Source: Neisseriaceae bacterium (GTDB taxonomy: Bacteria; Pseudomonadota; Gammaproteobacteria; Burkholderiales; UBA11063). Taken from it: DNA of 64,000 nt. The stretch's first letter is position 1. Every line of letters starts with the position of its first letter. Below, one piece after another: positions 17,775 through 25,989 of the stretch. The notes beneath the pieces are model-generated. The model was not told the DNA's origin. It saw only the letters and a program-made list of their open reading frames with translations, and made no database searches. The translations under genes and the position numbers were made by a program. The stretch lies in assembly GCA_003963245.1 (NCBI GenBank), contig RXJX01000002.1:62001-126000 (forward strand), read 5' to 3'.

Positions 17775-19250
17775 TTAATTAATCTGTAAAATCTCATTTA
17801 CCAGCTCGAAATCACTAAAATGATGTTTTACACCATGAATTTCCTGATAAGTTTCATGTCCTTTGCCAGCCACCAGAACAATATCTCCTGTTTTTGCTGC
17901 AGCTAATGCCGCTCTAATTGCTTCCGCGCGATCAACTATTAGCTGGTAGTTGCTACTGGTCAAATTAACCGTAATATCTCGAATAATTTGCAATGGTTCT
18001 TCATCACGCGGATTATCCGTGGTAATAATTACTTCATCAGCTAACTCAGCTGCAATCCGTCCCATCTGCGGACGTTTACCGCGATCACGATTACCGCCAC
18101 AACCAAAAACACAAAACAGTTTACCCGTATGTTTAATTTCCTGCAATGTACTGAGCGCTTTTTCTAAGGCGTCAGGAGTATGAGCGTAATCAACGACTAC
18201 TAAAGGTTTATTGGGAATAATTACTGCGTCCATCCGTCCGGTAACGGGTTTTAGTTGTCGCGCAATTTCAGCTAACTTTTCCCATGCGATTTGTTTAACT
18301 AATAAGGTCGCGAAAACCGCTAATAAATTATAGACATTAAAACGTCCGATTACTGCAACCTTAATTTCTTGCTTCATCCCTTGATAGAGTAAATCAAAAC
18401 TAATTCCTGAGCTGGATAAATGCAAGTTATCTGCGCGCAAATCACCAGACTCAATCCCGTAGCTGATTAAATTTAGCCGTGGATTATTTTCGCGTAAGTC
18501 GTTTAACAATTCGGCACCATATAAATCATCGGTATTTATTACCGCATGTTCTAACGATCTCCAGTAGAATAACTGTTTTTTAGCAGCAAAATAATCTGCC
18601 ATCGTTTTATGATAATCCAAATGATCTTGGGTTAAATTGGTAAAAATTGCACATTTAAAATCAACGCCGTTCACTCTTCCTTGGCTTAAAGCATGGGAAG
18701 ATACCTCCATTGCAAGATATTGCACATCTTGTCGGCTAAAGTCATGAAGCAAATGCTGCAGAGTAATCGGGTCGGGAGTAGTTGAAGCATAATCTGTGAC
18801 ATTGGGATAAATGCCAGCGCCAGTCGTACCAATTATTGCGCTTTTATAACCTAAATAAGAATAAGCCTGATTTAACCAGTGACTAATTGAAGTTTTTCCA
18901 TTAGTTCCGGTAACTGCGATACTGTAAAATTTCTGACTAGGAAAATGCGCCTTACTAGCGGCAATAAGACCAGTATAGTGCTGTAAATTTTTAAAAGAAT
19001 AATTTTCTACGGAATACGTAAAATCTATCCCTTTCTCCCACAAGATACAATCGCAACCATTTTGTATAGCCTGAGCAATGAAATTACGTCCATCAAGAGT
19101 GGCTCCCGGATAAGCACAAAAAATAGTCGCAGCATTAGCTCTGCGACTATCAATTACCAATTCACGAGTATCATTCAAGACAGAATGCAAACGACTTGCA
19201 AGGTCAGTTACAGTTGCTGGATCCACAAGTGGATTTAGAGTAGAGTACAT
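17775..19250 (-). CDS. murE: UDP-MurNAc-L-alanyl-D-glutamate--meso-diaminopimelate ligase
   Basis: Mur ligase adding the third residue of the peptidoglycan stem. It has 491 residues. P-loop VTGTNGKTSISHW, central EVSSHALSQGRVNGVDF and C-terminal VVDYAHTPDALEKAL are typical. The TTDNPRDEEP motif, where the arginine contacts the diaminopimelate carboxylate, indicates specificity for meso-DAP rather than lysine, which agrees with a Gram-negative wall. It follows ftsI after a gap of about 66 nt in which no terminator is evident. Confidence 0.97.
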   Translation of the reverse strand: MYSTLNPLVDPATVTDLASRLHSVLNDTRELVIDSRRANAATIFCAYPGATLDGRNFIAQAIQNGCDCILWEKGIDFTYSVENYSFKNLQHYTGLIAASKAHFPSQKFYSIAVTGTNGKTSISHWLNQAYSYLGYKSAIIGTTGAGIYPNVTDYASTTPDPITLQHLLHDFSRQDVQYLAMEVSSHALSQGRVNGVDFKCAIFTNLTQDHLDYHKTMADYFAAKKQLFYWRSLEHAVINTDDLYGAELLNDLRENNPRLNLISYGIESGDLRADNLHLSSSGISFDLLYQGMKQEIKVAVIGRFNVYNLLAVFATLLVKQIAWEKLAEIARQLKPVTGRMDAVIIPNKPLVVVDYAHTPDALEKALSTLQEIKHTGKLFCVFGCGGNRDRGKRPQMGRIAAELADEVIITTDNPRDEEPLQIIRDITVNLTSSNYQLIVDRAEAIRAALAAAKTGDIVLVAGKGHETYQEIHGVKHHFSDFELVNEILQIN

Positions 19251-19316
19251 GGTTGCAATCCTATCATCACTACGAATTTGTTGTTAGCAGCTATTGCAAA
19301 GCAGTCTTGTAATTAG

Positions 19317-21065
19317 CTACTTCTTATCAGGACTAACGCCAAGTAAATGTAAGGTTGGCTGAACAATCTGCGCAAATACTGGAGCTGCAGTTTGTGCACC
19401 GTAGTACATACCTTTGGTTGGTTGGTCTATCATAACGGCAACAATAATCCGTGGATTAATTGCTGGGGCAAAACCAACAAAAGATCCAATATGCTTAGTA
19501 TTACTATAATGTGCCCCATCTAATACTTGAGCTGTCCCAGTTTTACCAGCCACGGTATAATCTGCAACCCGTGCGTTTTTACCTGTTCCCTCTTCAGTAG
19601 TACTAGCTAAAATTGAGCGCACCGTCTCGGCGGTAGCCGGACTAATTATTTGTGTACACGGTAATTTATCGCTACCATCTAGTTTAGTAAAGGTTACTGG
19701 TAGCATACAGCCGTTATTAGTAAATATTGTATAAGCATGCGCCATTTGAAATAAGCTAACTGAAATACCATAACCATAAGACATTAAAGCCTGATCTACT
19801 GGATACCAACGTTTCCAATCAATCAAGATACCTTTGGTTTCGCCTGGGAAGCCTGTACCCATTTTTTGCCCAAAACCAACTTGGCGATAGTAATCCCATA
19901 AATCATGTGCTTTAAATTTCATTGCAATTTTGGATGTTCCAACATCACTAGAATGTTGAATAATCTCAGCCACTGTCATATGTGGATAAGGATGATCATC
20001 TTTAATTAATTTAGGCCCAACTGACCATGGATGAGTATCAAATACAGTTTGCGGTGTTACCATTTTCAAATCCAAAGCTTTAGCAATCACTAAAGGTTTC
20101 ATAATAGAACCCGGATCATAAACATTGGTTGCCGCACGATTTTTCAACATATCAGGAGTGACATTTTCGCGATTGTTTGGATTGTAGGTTGGCATATTAA
20201 TCATCGCTAAAACTTCACCAGTTTTAGCATCTAGAACAACCGCAGAACCACCTTTAGCTGCGGATAAAGCAACTTGACTCTTTAATGCATTATAAGCAAT
20301 GTATTGAATACGGTTATCAATAGACAATGCAACTTGCTTCCCATTTTGAGCTGGTTGCATAACTCCAACGTTTTCAACAACATGACCGCGCAAATCGCGA
20401 ATAATCTGTTTAGAGCCGTCACTACCCTCAAGCAGTTTCTCACTTGCATATTCAATACCATCAGCACCACGATCATCAATATTATTGAACCCAACCACAT
20501 GGGCAGTGATTTCACCACTTGGATAAAAACGCTTGTATTCCTGCATGGTATAAACACCCTCGATACCTAGCTCTTGCACTATTTTTGCTTGCTGTGGTGG
20601 TAATGAGCGTTTTAAATAAACGAAAGTTTTATTTTTATCATTTAATTTCTTATTAAGCTCGCTAATTGGCATTTCTAATGTATCAGCTAATTTTTGCAGT
20701 TGTGCAGCAGTCAAACTGGATAATTCAGAAGGATCAGCCCACACAGCTTCAACCGGAGTACTTACTGCCAAAGGACTATTATTACGATCAGTAATCGTAC
20801 CACGCATTGAGCTTAATTTGACAGTACGCAATACCCGAGTATTAAGCTGATTGGTTAAAAAATCACTGCTAATCGTATTGATATAAGTTAAACGCAATAA
20901 AACTCCGCAAGTTAATGCCAGAGCTATATAATTAACGACCGAAGTCCGATCTTTAGATTTAACAAATGCCCGATCAGTTGATCCGCTATTGGTACCAGCG
21001 GCAGAAAGAGCTTCTGGATTTTTAATGCGCCAATAGAGCTTTTGAATGTCTTGATTAGCTAGCAT
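19317..21065 (-). CDS. ftsI: division-specific transpeptidase FtsI (PBP3)
   Basis: Class B penicillin-binding protein that cross-links septal peptidoglycan with FtsW. It has 582 residues: a single membrane anchor at about 43-62, a pedestal domain, and a transpeptidase domain. The active-site motifs are SIMK (nucleophile S320, K323) and KTGT (508-511). The second motif, normally SxN, reads SSD (372-374) in QHSSDVGTSKIA, an unusual replacement confirmed in the DNA codon GAT. It lies one base pair after ftsL. ATG start with ggag about 10 nt upstream. Confidence 0.96.
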   Translation of the reverse strand: MLANQDIQKLYWRIKNPEALSAAGTNSGSTDRAFVKSKDRTSVVNYIALALTCGVLLRLTYINTISSDFLTNQLNTRVLRTVKLSSMRGTITDRNNSPLAVSTPVEAVWADPSELSSLTAAQLQKLADTLEMPISELNKKLNDKNKTFVYLKRSLPPQQAKIVQELGIEGVYTMQEYKRFYPSGEITAHVVGFNNIDDRGADGIEYASEKLLEGSDGSKQIIRDLRGHVVENVGVMQPAQNGKQVALSIDNRIQYIAYNALKSQVALSAAKGGSAVVLDAKTGEVLAMINMPTYNPNNRENVTPDMLKNRAATNVYDPGSIMKPLVIAKALDLKMVTPQTVFDTHPWSVGPKLIKDDHPYPHMTVAEIIQHSSDVGTSKIAMKFKAHDLWDYYRQVGFGQKMGTGFPGETKGILIDWKRWYPVDQALMSYGYGISVSLFQMAHAYTIFTNNGCMLPVTFTKLDGSDKLPCTQIISPATAETVRSILASTTEEGTGKNARVADYTVAGKTGTAQVLDGAHYSNTKHIGSFVGFAPAINPRIIVAVMIDQPTKGMYYGAQTAAPVFAQIVQPTLHLLGVSPDKK

Positions 21066-21066
21066 T

Positions 21067-21327
21067 TTATTTTAACTCCACAATATGTTGTTTATCTGCC
21101 TGTATCAGGCCCAATTTATTTAAGGCATAATCTTGCACTGCTAAACCAGAAGAGTAAGTACCTTCTTCAAGCTGCAATCTAGTATATTCTTTATTTATCG
21201 CATCAGCCTGACTTTGTAATTTAGAGAGTTCCATATATGACTGCCGTGCAGCAAAACGCTGAGAAGTCAAATAAAACGCATTTACTAAAATCGCAATAAC
21301 CAATGATAAATTAATTATTCTTAACAT
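21067..21327 (-). CDS. ftsL: cell division protein FtsL
   Basis: Small bitopic division protein that forms a coiled-coil complex with FtsB and FtsQ and helps activate FtsWI. From the ATG at 21327 it has 86 residues: a short cytoplasmic tip, one transmembrane helix (about 3-22) and a periplasmic coiled coil (RQSYMELSKLQSQADAINKE). The start at 21327 is chosen because GGAG lies 7 nt upstream, while an ATG at 21357 has no ribosome binding site. It overlaps the rsmH end by 17 nt. Identity rests mainly on position between rsmH and ftsI, size and topology, since FtsL sequences diverge strongly. Confidence 0.88.
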   Translation of the reverse strand: MLRIINLSLVIAILVNAFYLTSQRFAARQSYMELSKLQSQADAINKEYTRLQLEEGTYSSGLAVQDYALNKLGLIQADKQHIVELK

Positions 21328-22234
21328 TAGTTCGCTCCAAAGCTCGCATAATTGCACTACGACTACGGCTATTTTCTGTTATCTCGTTATTACCTGCCTT
21401 AACCTTTTTGGCAATAACTTTATAATCGCTGAAATCTTCCTCACTTACCATTACCCATTTAGGCAATTTATTCACCGAGGTATAATCGGCGAACGAGGTT
21501 TTAACAATTCTATCTTCCAATGAGTGAAAGCTAATTACAACCATTCTCCCTGCAAGATTCAAGAGCTTAGGCGCATCCGCTAATATTTGCTCTAAATCAC
21601 CAAGCTCATTATTTACCTGAATCCGCGTAGCTTGAAATACTCGCGTTGCCGGATGTTGCCCTTTTTCACGGTAAGGAATTACACTAGCTACTAATTCAGC
21701 TAATTGAGTTGTAGTTTCCAATTGCTGAATATTACGTTTCTTTACAATTTCCTTAGCAATCCGTCGTGAAAATTTTTCTTCACCGTAACGCCAAAACACA
21801 TCAGCTAATTCTACTTCTTCGGCGCTATTTAACCACTGTGCCGCGCTCATCCCCTGACTATTATCCATCCGCATATCCAGCGGGGCATCGAATCTAAAAC
21901 TAAAGCCACGCTCTGGGGTATCTAATTGTGGAGACGAAACCCCTAAGTCCAATAAAACCCCATCTACTGAATCAATACTGATTTCTGCTAATTTATTTTT
22001 CAATTCAGCAAAGCTTGCATGAATAAGCGTAAATCTACTATCATTAATTGTCCTCATGGCGTACGCCAATGCTTCAGGATCTTTATCAAAAGCAATCAAA
22101 CGTCCATTACTACCCAAGCGCTTCAAAATTTCCCGTGAATGACCACCCCGTCCGAATGTACCATCAACATAAACTCCATCTGACTTGATCTGAAGTAAAT
22201 CAATCGACTCATTTAACAAAACTGAATAGTGCAT
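21311..22234 (-). CDS. rsmH: 16S rRNA (cytosine-1402-N4)-methyltransferase
   Basis: SAM-dependent enzyme that methylates N4 of C1402 in the 30S P site (formerly MraW). It has 307 residues. The N-terminus MHYSVLLNESIDLL is the family signature, followed by the SAM loop YVDGTFGRGGHSREIL, the DGVLLDLGVSSPQLD motif, RGFSFRFDAPLDMRMD, and the C-terminal VISFHSLEDRIVK. Its start overlaps the mraZ stop by one base, which is the usual mraZ-rsmH arrangement. Confidence 0.97.
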   Translation of the reverse strand: MHYSVLLNESIDLLQIKSDGVYVDGTFGRGGHSREILKRLGSNGRLIAFDKDPEALAYAMRTINDSRFTLIHASFAELKNKLAEISIDSVDGVLLDLGVSSPQLDTPERGFSFRFDAPLDMRMDNSQGMSAAQWLNSAEEVELADVFWRYGEEKFSRRIAKEIVKKRNIQQLETTTQLAELVASVIPYREKGQHPATRVFQATRIQVNNELGDLEQILADAPKLLNLAGRMVVISFHSLEDRIVKTSFADYTSVNKLPKWVMVSEEDFSDYKVIAKKVKAGNNEITENSRSRSAIMRALERTNVKNN

Positions 22235-22683
22235 TAGATACTAAAACCGTTTAATAAACTAGCCAAGTCTTCAGCCGAAGCCTGCAACGCTTTTTCAGTT
22301 TCTAAAGTCCATTTGGTTTTATCCCAAAGTTCAAAACGATTACCCATACCAACCAAAACTAACTCGCGGTCAAGTCCTGCCATATTTTTTAATGTAGCAG
22401 GCAACAGCACTCGCCCGGCCTTATCCAATTCAATTGATTCAGCATGCCCAAGTACCAGACGCTGATAGCTTTTAACCAAAGGGTGTACTGAATTAGGTAA
22501 GTTTTGCACTTTGGCGCGGACTTGTTCCCATTCGGCTTCTGGATAAATTAACAAGCACTGTGCCGATTCAAGAGTAATTACTACTTTCCCGTTATCTTGC
22601 GCCTGCAAAATATCCCGATATTTCGCTGGAATTGCCAAGCGATTTTTCGGATCGAGATTGAGATGAGTTACCCCACCAAGCAT
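22234..22683 (-). CDS. mraZ: transcriptional regulator MraZ
   Basis: DNA-binding protein with two AbrB-like repeats that controls the dcw operon in bacteria where it was studied. From the ATG at 22683 it has 149 residues, close to the family norm. Both repeats show the DxKNRLAIP / DKAGRVLLP signature. I reject the upstream TTG at 22719 because the promoter places the transcript start at about that position; the ATG at 22683 has a GGGG-type ribosome binding site 8-9 nt upstream and yields the standard N-terminus MLGGVTHLNLDPKNR. Two 20-nt repeats directly in front of the gene are probably its own operator. Confidence 0.95.
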   Translation of the reverse strand: MLGGVTHLNLDPKNRLAIPAKYRDILQAQDNGKVVITLESAQCLLIYPEAEWEQVRAKVQNLPNSVHPLVKSYQRLVLGHAESIELDKAGRVLLPATLKNMAGLDRELVLVGMGNRFELWDKTKWTLETEKALQASAEDLASLLNGFSI

Positions 22684-22690
22684 AGTTTTT

Positions 22691-22730
22691 ACCCCACAAT
22701 TTAACACTTTACACCACAATACAGCACTTT
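22691..22730 (-). promoter_or_regulatory. two tandem 20-nt repeats, likely MraZ operator
   Basis: On the minus strand two adjacent 20-nt units, AAAGTGCTGTATTGTGGTGT (22730-22711) and AAAGTGTTAAATTGTGGGGT (22710-22691), match at 16 of 20 positions. Each ends in a GTGG box like the G-rich repeated boxes bound by MraZ in other bacteria. The first unit overlaps the -10 box, which fits autorepression. Confidence 0.7.
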
Positions 22731-22754
22731 ATCACATAAATATAGGCATGTCAA
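22726..22754 (-). promoter_or_regulatory. promoter of the dcw operon
   Basis: On the minus strand a perfect -35 box TTGACA (22754-22749) is followed after exactly 17 nt by TAAAGT (22731-22726), preceded by an extended -10 TGA. The predicted transcript start is near 22719, leaving a leader of about 35 nt before the mraZ ATG. Confidence 0.8.
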
Positions 22755-23074
22755 GGAAATACATCCTGAAAAAAGGAAATATCTCAATCATTTAAACACC
22801 TGTTTTAATTTATTGGGATATTTATGTAGAGAAAGCGCTACACTGATAGGGTTTTAAGCTAATTTGAGACTTTATAATTAAGTAGATGAAAAATCAGTAA
22901 CTAATGTTACACACTTATCTGATTTTCAGAGCTATGAAATGAATTTTGACGATTTTCTTGACTGGTTCGCCGTTTTGAACCAGTCTGCGATGAGGAAAAA
23001 CTTGTTTTATATCTCGGTAATGGCGTATCTGCGTAACATCATTCAGTAATACATTATCTTTAACTCATATCCCT
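22755..23074. other. 320-bp intergenic stretch with one strong inverted repeat
   Basis: Between the mraZ promoter and the oxidoreductase gene. It holds a perfect 9-bp inverted repeat, GACTGGTTC (22960-22968) and GAACCAGTC (22977-22985), with an 8-nt loop and no T tract on either side. A plus-strand open stretch of 36 codons (ATG 22939, ending at TAA about 23047) crosses it without a ribosome binding site. It may be a relic of a mobile element, but I could not identify a family. Confidence 0.4.
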
Positions 23075-24121
23075 TTATAAATAAATTTTTTGCCCTAAAT
23101 CATTACTTTGAATGCATAACTCGATCAAACGAATTACATCTGCAGCTGAGCTGGCACTAACCGGTAATTCATGACTACAATCAACAAGCGCAGAGTAAAG
23201 TTGTTGATAAAAATTAAGATAATTACCAGCCTGACTGATAATTGACTGCTCATTAACCCCTGATTCATTTTTGGTATTTAGTTGCGCACTATTTATTGGA
23301 TTTTCTATACCAAAACCGCGCTCAAGCGGAAGCATACCACTACGCAGCATGTCTTCCTGTGGATCAAGTCCATATTTTACATAGCTTCCTTTATCTCCGT
23401 AGGCAGCAATCACTGGACGAGCCTGCGCCATAATTGAAGAAGAACCTAGCACCACTCTCATTTTTTGATAATACAAAACTATATGGAAATAATCAGTTAG
23501 CTGAGCATTTGTTCTCTGAGTTTCTAAATCAGCAAAAACAGCCTCTGGCATGCCAAATAAATTTAGCACCTGATCTAATAAATGAGAACCTAAATCATAT
23601 AAGATTCCACCTCCTTGAGTAGTTGTTTCACGCCATTTTTGTAAATTTACTTCAGGACGATAACGATCGAAATACGCTTCATAAAGATGGACTGTGCCCA
23701 ATTTATCTAATTCTTGCTGCAAAGTTAAATAGCCATTATCCCAACGCCGATTATGATAAACACTTAGACATAGATTTTTATCTGCCGCCAATTTCACCAA
23801 TTCACTTGCGTGAGCAGTATTAACAACAAAAGGCTTCTCAACTACAACATGCTTACCGGCTTCTAAACAACGCTTGGTTACTGAATAATGTAATTCGTTG
23901 GGTAACGTATTAATTAACAAATCAATCTCTGGATTTGCCAATAGTAATTCGATATCTGTGACTATTTCAATATTTGGATAGAGAGCAATTATTTTATCTT
24001 TTTGTTTGGATAAAATATGCGTTAAGTTAAAACCTGCAACAGACTTTATTAACGGAGCATGAAATACTGATGCAGACAAACCAAACCCCAATAATCCAAC
24101 ATTAATTACTTTTTGTGACAT
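23075..24121 (-). CDS. Gfo/Idh/MocA family oxidoreductase
   Basis: NAD(P)-dependent oxidoreductase of the Gfo/Idh/MocA family, 348 residues from the ATG at 24121. The N-terminal Rossmann fold shows NVGLLGFGLSASVFHAPLI, then the family motif LEAGKHVVVEKPF with its catalytic-region lysine, and the C-terminal domain with GGGILYDLGSHLLDQVL. The closest known types are the YdgJ/YvaA-like scyllo-inositol dehydrogenases, but the sugar or cyclitol substrate cannot be set from sequence. Start 24121 has GGAG 9 nt upstream; the in-frame ATG at 24157 does not. It stands alone on the minus strand. Confidence 0.92.
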   Translation of the reverse strand: MSQKVINVGLLGFGLSASVFHAPLIKSVAGFNLTHILSKQKDKIIALYPNIEIVTDIELLLANPEIDLLINTLPNELHYSVTKRCLEAGKHVVVEKPFVVNTAHASELVKLAADKNLCLSVYHNRRWDNGYLTLQQELDKLGTVHLYEAYFDRYRPEVNLQKWRETTTQGGGILYDLGSHLLDQVLNLFGMPEAVFADLETQRTNAQLTDYFHIVLYYQKMRVVLGSSSIMAQARPVIAAYGDKGSYVKYGLDPQEDMLRSGMLPLERGFGIENPINSAQLNTKNESGVNEQSIISQAGNYLNFYQQLYSALVDCSHELPVSASSAADVIRLIELCIQSNDLGQKIYL

Positions 24122-24265
24122 AAATTTTTCTCCATGCTTTATATTCAATACACTCATCTACGAGCCACTACATAATCATGTAACAGGCCATAAATATATC
24201 ATATACTACATAAGTAATAAACGTGTATCACAATAAGTATACGCTGTACATAATAGTGTTAATTA

Positions 24266-24274
24266 TGTTAGAAT
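24266..24274 (+). promoter_or_regulatory. extended -10 promoter candidate
   Basis: TGTTAGAAT (TGn plus TAGAAT) lies 57 nt upstream of the ATG at 24331. No convincing -35 box. Confidence 0.4.
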
Positions 24275-24330
24275 ACCTCAATCTAGCGTTTGCTGGAATT
24301 ACTAATGTATTCATCAAAGGAAAAACTAAC

Positions 24331-24618
24331 ATGAAAAAATTTACACTTATTACACTTCTTAGTTTAGCCACAATTGGCATTGCTAACGCAGCTGAAACAA
24401 CTACACCGCCATCGCCACCACAAATTCCCGCAGCGTGTAAACCAATTTTAGAGCATATGATGTCATCACATAAACAAATAGAAGCAGCAGTAAAAGCTAA
24501 TAATCCAACTTTGGTTGGCAATTTGGTGATTGCTGAACATAATTATATGGAAAGCGCCATCGCTCAAAATCCAGAGTGTAAGCCACAGCATAGAATGCCG
24601 CCTATGCCTCAGCAATAA
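24331..24618 (+). CDS. small exported protein of unknown function
   Basis: A 95-residue protein that I do not recognise. The signal peptide MKKFTLITLLSLATIGIANA is clear and is followed by a Pro/Thr-rich stretch (TTTPPSPPQIP), a helical region with Cys-containing ends (AACKPILEHMM and NPECKPQ) that could make one disulfide, and a Pro/Met-rich tail (RMPPMPQQ). The ATG at 24331 is chosen over an upstream in-frame ATG because of the AAAGGA ribosome binding site and the signal peptide. The Met/His/Pro content could reflect metal binding, but that is only a guess. A possible terminator follows at 24636-24660. Confidence 0.75.
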   Translation: MKKFTLITLLSLATIGIANAAETTTPPSPPQIPAACKPILEHMMSSHKQIEAAVKANNPTLVGNLVIAEHNYMESAIAQNPECKPQHRMPPMPQQ

Positions 24619-24635
24619 CCACGAACAAGGAGACG

Positions 24636-24660
24636 CACCATTATTCAATGGTGTTTCTTT
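24636..24660 (+). terminator. probable rho-independent terminator
   Basis: A 7-bp stem CACCATT / AATGGTG with loop ATTC is followed by TTTCTTT, 18 nt after the small exported protein gene. Confidence 0.6.
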
Positions 24661-24711
24661 AACATTTAAAAATACGATCTCAGCGCTAAATTCCGGCAAT
24701 CTGCAGTTTTC

Positions 24712-24720
24712 TGATACAAT
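24712..24720 (+). promoter_or_regulatory. extended -10 promoter candidate for the M48 protease gene
   Basis: TGATACAAT (TGn plus TACAAT) ends 36 nt before the ATG at 24757. No clear -35 box. Confidence 0.45.
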
Positions 24721-24756
24721 ACCCCCTACAACTACTTAGTGGAGTAAAGAATCACA

Positions 24757-25989
24757 ATGAGTCAATTTAGCGTAATATTTTTATTAATCCTTATCGCGGA
24801 CAGCGGGTTAAAGTTGTGGCTTAACCTAAGACAAAAACAAGCAATTCACCGATCATTTAACCAAGTACCTACGCCTTTTGATCAACAAATTACTTTAGTA
24901 GAGCACCAGAAAGCAGCTCAGTATAATTTGGCGAAACTAGCTGAAAATCGTTATGAATTAGCTTATAGCGCCTTGCTTATTCTTATTTTTACTTTAGGTG
25001 GCGGGATTGACTGGATTGCCCGAAGCTTCACTTTAGCAAATTATCCACTTAGTAGCGAAGTACTCTTAATTATAGTCTATACTCTGTTTAATTCGTTATT
25101 AGGGCTGCCCTTCAGTTATTACAGTACTTTTAAAATCGAGCAACGTTTTGGCTTTAATAATACCACTCTGAAACTGTTTATTAGCGACTTAGTCAAAAGC
25201 ACTCTACTTGGGCTAATTATTGGCGTACCCCTTCTTTATTTGGTAATGTGGCTAATGAATAATCTGGGCAATCAGTGGTGGCTATGGGTATGGGGTGTAT
25301 TGGTAGTTTTTAATCTTTTAATTTTGATTATCTATCCAACTTTTATTGCACCATTATTTAATAAATTTACACCACTTGAAGATTTAGAGCTTAAAGCTAA
25401 AATTGAACAGCTACTGACTACTTGCGGTTTCAAATCTCAAGGTGTTTTTGTGATGGATGGGTCAAAACGTTCTAGTCATGGTAATGCATACTTTACCGGA
25501 CTTGGCGCAAGTAAACGTATTGTATTTTTTGATACCCTACTTAAGCAGCTAAGCCAAGAGGAGATTATTGCTGTGCTGGCACATGAATTAGGTCACTTCA
25601 AACATAAGCATATCTTAAAACAAATGATTATTTCCTTTGGAATTACCCTACTTGGCTTATATATTTTTAGCTTACTAATCAATCAGGTTTGGTTCTATGC
25701 TGGATTGCATGTTAGCCAGATTAGTAATGCCAGTGGCTTGTTATTATTATTTATTCTCACAGAACTAATCAGTTTACCATTAGCACCACTAAGCAGCTTT
25801 ATGTCACGCAAGAATGAATTTGAAGCCGATGACTTTGCTAAAGCTCACGCTAATAAACAAAACTTGATTAATGGCTTAGTAAAACTTTACCGGGATAATG
25901 CAAGTACACTGACACCAGATGAACTTTATGTCAAATTTTACTATTCACACCCACCAGCAAGTGTCCGTATTAAAAATTTGGAACAGTAA
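24757..25989 (+). CDS. M48 family zinc metalloprotease (Ste24/CAAX-protease type)
   Basis: Inner-membrane zinc endopeptidase of 410 residues. The zinc motif is HELGH within VLAHELGHFKHKH, with a downstream NEFEADDFA glutamate as third ligand. Several hydrophobic segments lie before and after it, and the N-terminal FYSTFKIEQRFGFNNTT-like segment matches Ste24 homologues. Bacterial members are thought to act in membrane-protein quality control since prenylated CAAX substrates are absent. The start has GGAG 9 nt upstream. The last base of the stop codon is the first base of the rsgA start codon, so the pair is translationally coupled. Confidence 0.93.
   Translation: MSQFSVIFLLILIADSGLKLWLNLRQKQAIHRSFNQVPTPFDQQITLVEHQKAAQYNLAKLAENRYELAYSALLILIFTLGGGIDWIARSFTLANYPLSSEVLLIIVYTLFNSLLGLPFSYYSTFKIEQRFGFNNTTLKLFISDLVKSTLLGLIIGVPLLYLVMWLMNNLGNQWWLWVWGVLVVFNLLILIIYPTFIAPLFNKFTPLEDLELKAKIEQLLTTCGFKSQGVFVMDGSKRSSHGNAYFTGLGASKRIVFFDTLLKQLSQEEIIAVLAHELGHFKHKHILKQMIISFGITLLGLYIFSLLINQVWFYAGLHVSQISNASGLLLLFILTELISLPLAPLSSFMSRKNEFEADDFAKAHANKQNLINGLVKLYRDNASTLTPDELYVKFYYSHPPASVRIKNLEQ

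Noticed and set aside
22684-22719. Longer mraZ start at TTG 22719
   Set aside because: The promoter puts the transcript start at about this base, and the added residues do not fit the family.
22960-22985. tRNA-like or terminator-like hairpin near the mraZ promoter
   Set aside because: It contains GGTTCG but no cloverleaf can be drawn, and no T tract follows on either strand.
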